DNA of 64,000 bases, taken from NCBI GenBank assembly GCA_015039365.1, contig WION01000035.1, forward strand, positions 62,001 to 126,000. The letters are read 5' to 3'. The notes under the pieces were generated by a model that saw only the letters and a list, made by a program, of their open reading frames with translations, ran no database searches and was not told the origin of the DNA. The DNA comes from Amanita rubescens. Lineage: Eukaryota > Basidiomycota > Agaricomycetes > Agaricales > Amanitaceae. Of the stretch, positions 59,060-64,000 are shown piece after piece; the stretch's first letter is position 1; every line of letters begins with the position of its first letter. Position numbers and translations under genes: made by a program.

Positions 59060-60519
59060 TCACACTTTGGCCAATGCGTCTTCCAATAACTCCAATGCTA
59101 TACTTGCGGAGCCCCAAGACATGATGAACCCGTATCCTCCATGACTGCAAGAATGGTGATCGAAGAACGTTAAGATATCCAGATGAATAACTTACCCATA
59201 ATTGTATACGATAGGAAGTTTGTGTCCTTTGGCGCCTTCAAATAGCTCAGCTTCGAGCCGTAAACCGCCGATGGGGTTCGTTGGCCTAAACCCAACGTTC
59301 TCCTCCACAATGAGTGGGATAATTTCATCGACGTATGCTTTTCTTTGTTTGCGTATTTCGGGGGGAGCGATCTCGGGACACATTTTTAACGTGCGCTCCA
59401 GAATATCCCGAGTTATTTCCGCTGTGGGCTTAGCGTCCCTTTTTTTTAATTCCAGCGGACGTCAATGGCGAAGTCATACTCGATCTGGCGCAGGGATGAC
59501 CTACCACGAATTGGCGTGTTTGATACCCCCTAGGATGACATTTCCACTTCTCCGGGGTATGATATATGTCCATCCTCCTCGCTCGTCGGAAGCCGATCTC
59601 CCGAACTGCACCCAGGGTGCGTGAATAAGGACGGTCTGTCCTTTCACGGGTATCATATTTTTGTCTTCTAGTCCGCCAAGATTCCTTGCACCAAGCCCAG
59701 CGCACACTACGATCGCATGGGGGGGCTTTGGTTCCAAACCTTGCTCATACTGAAAAATGCTTGTACCCCCTTCGACCAACTGATTTATGTGTTGCACAGT
59801 GCCGCGAACCATAGTCCCACCACTCCCAAGAAAATGCGACATGAGGTAATTCATGTACCGGGGCGTGTCAATGGTGAAAGACTCAAAAGTGAGTCCTGCG
59901 TTCGTTCCTGGAAGAAGCTCGTCCTTTTCCAGGGCCCGATACTGCAAGAGCACATATCTGAATATGAAATGACTCATGGAGGCCCGATGATACTTGCACC
60001 TCGAAAATGCTCAAAATATGGCGGATCAATAGTTTTGCCGGCATAGAATTCCGTTTGTTGAAGCCTGAGGAAATACTTGTCTGTTGACGAGCCTGGCGCA
60101 GACAGCTCCCAGAACGTCTCGTACGAATCTTTTTCAATCCCTTTTCGATAGTATCTAGCTCAAAACATCATCAACAAGAATACATTACGCACGTCTTTGT
60201 CTAAGATCATGTCGAGAAGCACTGGCGACAAATTGTGCGCCCTATGAATCAGGATTTTCAATGAGCTAATCCACAAATCTATGATAAAATGCCATCCTCA
60301 CGGCAAAATGACTGGCATAACGAGCACCTTTAGGATCCGTTGGAAATATTTCTGCGATGATCGTAACTTTATAACCACCGCATTCTTGTATTTTAATAGC
60401 GGTGGAGAGCCCGATTACCCCTGCGAAAATAAATGTGATCAATTAAATTTAGGAGCTCCCCAAGGAACCTCACCCGCGCCTAGAACGACGACCTCTTTGA
60501 GTTGTTGATGGTCTACCAT
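59060..60519 (-). CDS. D-amino-acid oxidase (FAD-dependent)
   Basis: Flavoenzyme that deaminates D-amino acids to keto acids with H2O2, usually peroxisomal. Start MVDHQQLKEVVVLGAG, with an intron inside the FAD-binding GxGxxG (VVVLGAG | VIGLSTAIKIQE). Then ARYASHFA-type sequence, DKYFLRLQQTEFYAGK, LLPGTNAGLTFESFTIDTPR, IVVCAGLGARNLGGLEDKN, MIPVKGQTVLIHAPWVQFG, GWTYIIPRRSGNVILGGIK, and NVGFRPTNPIGGLRLEAELF. The signature HGGYGFIMSWGSASIALELL precedes the stop at 59060. The C-terminus (EDALAKV) is not a canonical SKL-type peroxisomal signal, so location is uncertain. The frame is open upstream to 60681, but the FAD motif sits right after the chosen ATG, as in the family. About seven introns. 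Confidence 0.93.
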
Positions 60520-60694
60520 CTTCGGGAGCTGGGTAGTAATAGTATCGACTTTCCCCGTCGCTACTGAATCCGTTATTACACGGCCTTCCGTGAATTCCGC
60601 GACGCGCTTGTGACCGCATGACCAGTGAGTCCCACATGTTGGGAAAACCTTGAGAATGGGTATACTCGGAACTCGCCGCATTTAGTACCCCATC

Positions 60695-62003
60695 ATGTCC
60701 ACCCTCACTCGGTCGCTCAGTGACTTATCACAACTAAGCCAAGTTTTCATTCAGAATGTTTTGGATCTGATGAATTCGGCAAACACCACTGTGCAACTCA
60801 CTCAGAAAACAAATACTCGGCTCATGGTTTTTGGGTTTGCTTCTGAGGAGTGTCGTCTAGTTGAAAGCGGGATAACTAGGATTAGGATCGATAGGATTAG
60901 GATCGACTCACTCAAGGTCCTTAGAGCGATGCTAAACAACGCCCCTACCGATCGAGGAGAGCGTTATGTTGCAAGCGCGATAATTTGTTGCGACTTTAAC
61001 GAGAACGAGATGGTTATGTTGGCATCCGACTGGGTGTATCTTCTATTATGGCCATGTGCGTCTAGAGGTGTCTCTTACTTCCTCACTCATCATTTACTGG
61101 CAGTTAAGAGCGCATATAAGAGCAAAACACCCAGCCCCTCCCCATATTCAGATATTACCTTTTCTGAGACGGCAACATCGACGAGCGTCGTGAACGAAAG
61201 GAGAGATGACCATTTCCTCGGCCTAGTATGTTTTTTTTTGAACTAGAATTTGATTTTTTACTTTCAAAACAGCTCAAAGAGCGTCAAGCAAATAAATGTG
61301 CCGTAATAGAACCTCCACATGGTTACCATATTTCTACCGTTGGCACCCATATTATTCGAAGATCGATCGCTAAAGCAAACAGATCAAATGCAGGATTGGT
61401 TAGTACTCATCCTCTCATCTTCTCATTCAGTGCGCAAAGCCTCTAGTAGCCTATCTCTTTGCCGGCGACTTGGGACATCCTCCGGCATTATGCCGACCTT
61501 TCAGAAGACACCATTCTGGGTCTTGAAAATATCGTAGATTCGCCTAGCAATGGAATACTGTTACAAACTGAGATGCATGATGAATTTGACAACTTTCAAT
61601 GGTACTTTGAAGCAACGGTCTGTACTCCCATAATTCAATGTTTTCTATTGGCTCATTTCGATAGAATGAACCCGATGTGTACAACGTGAAGTGGCTCTCA
61701 CCGACCCAAGTGTTATCCTGGGGAACTAGCGGCCTTCAGCAAGTAAGATTCACAGATCAGTCAGGGAAAGATATCCCGCTCCCAGACGCCCGGTTCCTGG
61801 CAATTCATGCAGCTATTGCCAAAGTCCTTCATATGAGTGGTGCGGCGGAACCTTTGGATCTCGTTATGGACAAGTTCGATTTTAGATCCCCTCTTGTGCC
61901 CTCTGGGAAGTATGGCAGCCCTGACCTTGACATTCGATTGTCGCTTCTCGATCTTTTTGGAGACCACCTTTCTCACTTGCCAACCGAAATCCGTTCACAA
62001 TGA
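60695..62003 (+). CDS. HNH-nuclease-domain protein of the fungal HNH_2 type
   Basis: Start MSTLTRSLSDLSQLSQVFIQ. The N-terminal half is helical, with a Ser/Pro linker, plus a 15-base direct repeat near 60893-60922 that gives RIRIDRIRID. After an intron: LKERQANKCAVIEPPHGYHI then THIIRRSIAK. After another: TWDILRHYADLSEDTILGLE, SPSNGILLQTEMHDEFDNFQ then WYF. A final exon reads VYNVKWL...PDARFLAIHAAIAKVLHMSG and ends LPTEIRSQ. The order Cys-x-V..., H-I-I, N-G-I-L-L, H-x-x-F-D matches HNH_2-type proteins that are abundant and unexplained in mushrooms. The usual C-x-V-T-G following the first Cys reads CAVIE here, so activity is doubtful. Role unknown. Divergent from the D-amino-acid oxidase with 175 bases between starts. 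Confidence 0.75.
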
Positions 62004-62506
62004 TTATTGGTCAAAGTGTTTGTAGCTCAAAGTGAATAGATGTTGAATTTTACCACAGACATGTATTCAGCTTGAGGATGACCAGACCAAACGAGCCTTG
62101 ACGCATATGCTTCAAGACCAACTGTGCAGCTTTTGCGGAATGTGGGAGGTGGCATAATGGTATTTAGTACAACTCTGCTGATGGTTAAACGTTAAACGTC
62201 AGTCTGAGTCTCACTGGTTTCGCGCTCTATATAATTGCTCCCGGAGTCGTTCTGCTCATATAGCTGGATTTGCATGTTGGCCATAGATTCTTCATCTGTC
62301 TATATTTACTGCTACTACGCTGCCCAAGATATCGCGCGGGTGCCCTAGGCGCTCCGGCGCCCGCGAGGACTTTGGTTTAATTGCGAGTACCCTGCGCAAC
62401 AAAAGCTGGATCTCGACGTATGCATCAAGATCCGGCAGGCTTGTTCTCAGTCCAACGCCTCATGCATAGTGTGCCAGTCACTATGTTTAGCAATAGCCCA
62501 AGTGTT
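62004..62506. other. Convergent spacer
   Basis: About 500 bases between HNH-type and TRM44 stops; 3' UTR sequence, no gene recognised. Confidence 0.5.
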
Positions 62507-64000
62507 TCAATGGTCTCTACCAGCCTTTCCTTCTGGAATCCTCGCCTTGTAAATGCCGCGCTCGCGTACGTTCTCCACAATATCGCAAGCATTCGAAAGG
62601 GCCTGCCGCTCGTCAGGTTCTTTTATCCGCTTCCGGCCTGGATCATGTCGGTTGAATGTATCACCGCTCAAAACTATACGCACCAATTATAGCCCAGTTC
62701 CTGGTACTGGGGATCCGCAGAGTTTCACACTCGACCTCCCAACCGCAGTGCAGGCTCAACGACGAGAGCCATATGCGAAACCTAGAATAAGAACTATCGT
62801 TGTTTCCAGACCCGCCAAGGTTCAAACTATCGATGAAGTCATCGTTTGATATGGCATATGTAGGCGCAGTTGAGCGATCGTATTTCACGTCGAAACTCCA
62901 AGGGCAACAAGGTATTGACAGATATCCGGCCGCCGAGAAGATGGTTGATACAACAGGAACCCAGGGCGTGAGTTCGTCGGCGTGGTTACCGATGACGAAC
63001 ACTCCGGGTTTGAAGTATGGATCGTCTATTGTGGTGGTGATAAGGAGAGGGTTGAATGTGTAGACGTGCAAGTGTGCTTGCGTCGTTGAGGGGTAATGTG
63101 ACCAGGATAAACGTGATCGAAGGTCAATGCCATGACCTTCATACCCTTCCGCAATCAATATGTGTGCGAGAAGACCGTTTCCACAGCTGTGAGAGGTCAA
63201 GATTGTGATTGTGTTGTGTTGAGACGAAAGGCGCACCCAAAGTCTAAAAACCCTCCAGGCGGACGAGGCCAAGTTCTCCATGGTTCATCTTCGTTCACGT
63301 TATCAGTCGCGGAATGAGCCCCTGAATAAGTTTGTTTCCAGAGGAGCATTAGATACGTTGCAATGCCAATATCCTTAGAAACACGAAACCGTTCAGGACA
63401 TAGCTTTGAGTGAAGACGAGAGCTTTACCTCAAACACATGCTTAAGTGGATCCGTTACCTCTTGCCATGTGTTAATCAGGTGCTTGTGCCGTTCTCGCAT
63501 GATGAGGTACAGGTCTTGGTATGATTCTCGAGGGACCAATACATCGTGGATGACCCTCTTCTTGTAGTTCGTTATTGCACCCCATCCATATCTATGCAAG
63601 GTCTCCAAGAGCGCCAGACAAGTACGATAAAGGCGAGAATCAGGGCCTATTGGTATGCCATCCAATGGCTGCACCTCTATTCGTATCGTTGGTGTTTTTG
63701 CAGAAGAAATATAGCGAAGCGCAAGATGATGAACAGTGGGATGGTAATAAGGAAGACAAGTTCCGGGTTCCACTATCGGTGTTAATACAACGACAGATGG
63801 TGTCGAGGAATCTTCTGAAACGTGAAAGGAACAGAACTGCTCCACTGAGGCATCCCGCTCCGGTCTTCGAGCAAGCAATTTGCGACGGATGCATCGAACG
63901 GGCTTGAGCGACGCAAATTGTGGTACAGAATCAGGGAAATCAGAATCCCATTCATGTATTTGTTCTGATCTGAGAATAAGAGTAGAGTTGTATTCCGGGT
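62507..64000 (-). CDS. TRM44: tRNA (uracil-2'-O-)-methyltransferase TRM44, 5' part beyond the window
   Basis: SAM-dependent enzyme that 2'-O-methylates U44 in the variable loop of tRNA-Ser. At the window edge the frame reads PEYNSTLILRSE, continuing FASLKPVRCIRRKLLARRPE, IEVQPLDG, SRLYRTCLALLETLHRYGWG then YKKRVIHDVLVPRESYQDLY. An exon with PPGGFLDFG is spliced to CGNGLLAHILIAEGYEGHGI (AdoMet motif I, split by an intron) then DLRSRLSWSHYP. Then VIGNHADELTPWVPVVS, SIPCCPWSFDVKYDRS, RIWLSSLSLHCGWEVECETL, and RIPSTRNWAIIG. A last exon (EPDERQALSNACDIVENVRE...) ends GKAGRDH at 62507. The open frame's earlier stop at 62661 lies inside the last intron. The start codon is outside the window. Confidence 0.94.

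Noticed and set aside
60519..60681. Upstream in-frame ATG at 60681 as the D-amino-acid oxidase start
   Set aside because: It would add 54 residues before the FAD-binding strand, which is N-terminal in the family, and would nearly touch the divergent HNH gene start.

Overview
The window is nuclear DNA of a filamentous fungus, most likely a basidiomycete of the mushroom type (Agaricomycetes). The reasons are densely packed genes on both strands, many introns of about 45-60 bases with GT...AG ends and CTAA(C/T) branch-like sequences, 18-19 base micro-exons, a nuclear-fusion (Kar5/Tht1) gene, and many Ser/Pro-rich proteins of the kind common in mushroom genomes. I recognise about two dozen protein genes, one tRNA gene and one tandem segmental duplication. 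There is no CRISPR array, bacterial operon or intact transposon.

Layout. 0.2-2.1 kb: S-adenosylhomocysteinase (-). 3.4-4.3 kb: a conserved unknown (+). 4.6-5.4 kb: succinate dehydrogenase cytochrome b subunit (+). 5.5-7.8 kb: Kar5-like karyogamy protein (+). 8.1-11.4 kb: CCCH/RBR ubiquitin ligase (+). 11.5-13.3 kb: Ser-rich unknown (-). 13.9-17.0 kb: large unknown (+). 17.6-21.5 kb: gamma-tubulin complex component (+). 21.7-22.5 kb: EMC8/9 (+). 23.9-24.5 kb: small membrane protein (+). 24.6-26.6 kb: coiled-coil protein (+). 27.1-28.7 kb: sterol dehydrogenase-like SDR (-), head to head with an oxysterol-binding protein (+, 28.7-30.7 kb). 30.7-31.7 kb: membrane protein (-) directly behind a tRNA-Val gene. 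31.9-33.5 kb: single-pass Ser/Thr-rich membrane protein (+). 36.1-38.1 kb: MRS2-type Mg2+ channel (-). 38.7-39.5 kb: conserved unknown (+). 39.5-43.2 kb: gene-poor. 43.2-46.9 kb: tandem duplication carrying two small secreted protein genes (+). 47.1-49.6 kb: calcineurin A (-). 49.7-50.9 kb: UNC50 (-). 51.0-55.6 kb: WW-domain protein (+). 55.8-57.7 kb: PIG-A (-). 58.1-59.0 kb: Nudix hydrolase (+). 59.1-60.5 kb: D-amino-acid oxidase (-). 60.7-62.0 kb: HNH-type protein (+). 62.5 kb to the window end: TRM44 (-, 5' end beyond the window).

The genes are mostly unrelated housekeeping functions: methyl cycle, respiration, GPI-anchor synthesis, Ca2+ signalling, ER and Golgi biogenesis, microtubule nucleation, tRNA modification and sterol traffic. 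The one functional pairing I can see is the sterol SDR and oxysterol-binding genes, whose start codons lie 33 bases apart.

The strongest unexpected signal is quality-related. Nine single-base frame breaks occur inside otherwise well-formed exons of six genes, and every one is an extra base. This looks more like insertion errors in the assembly than gene decay. The most interesting biology is the tandemly duplicated secreted-protein locus with TATA-bearing promoter repeats, and the tRNA-Val gene that ends one base before a start codon on the same strand.
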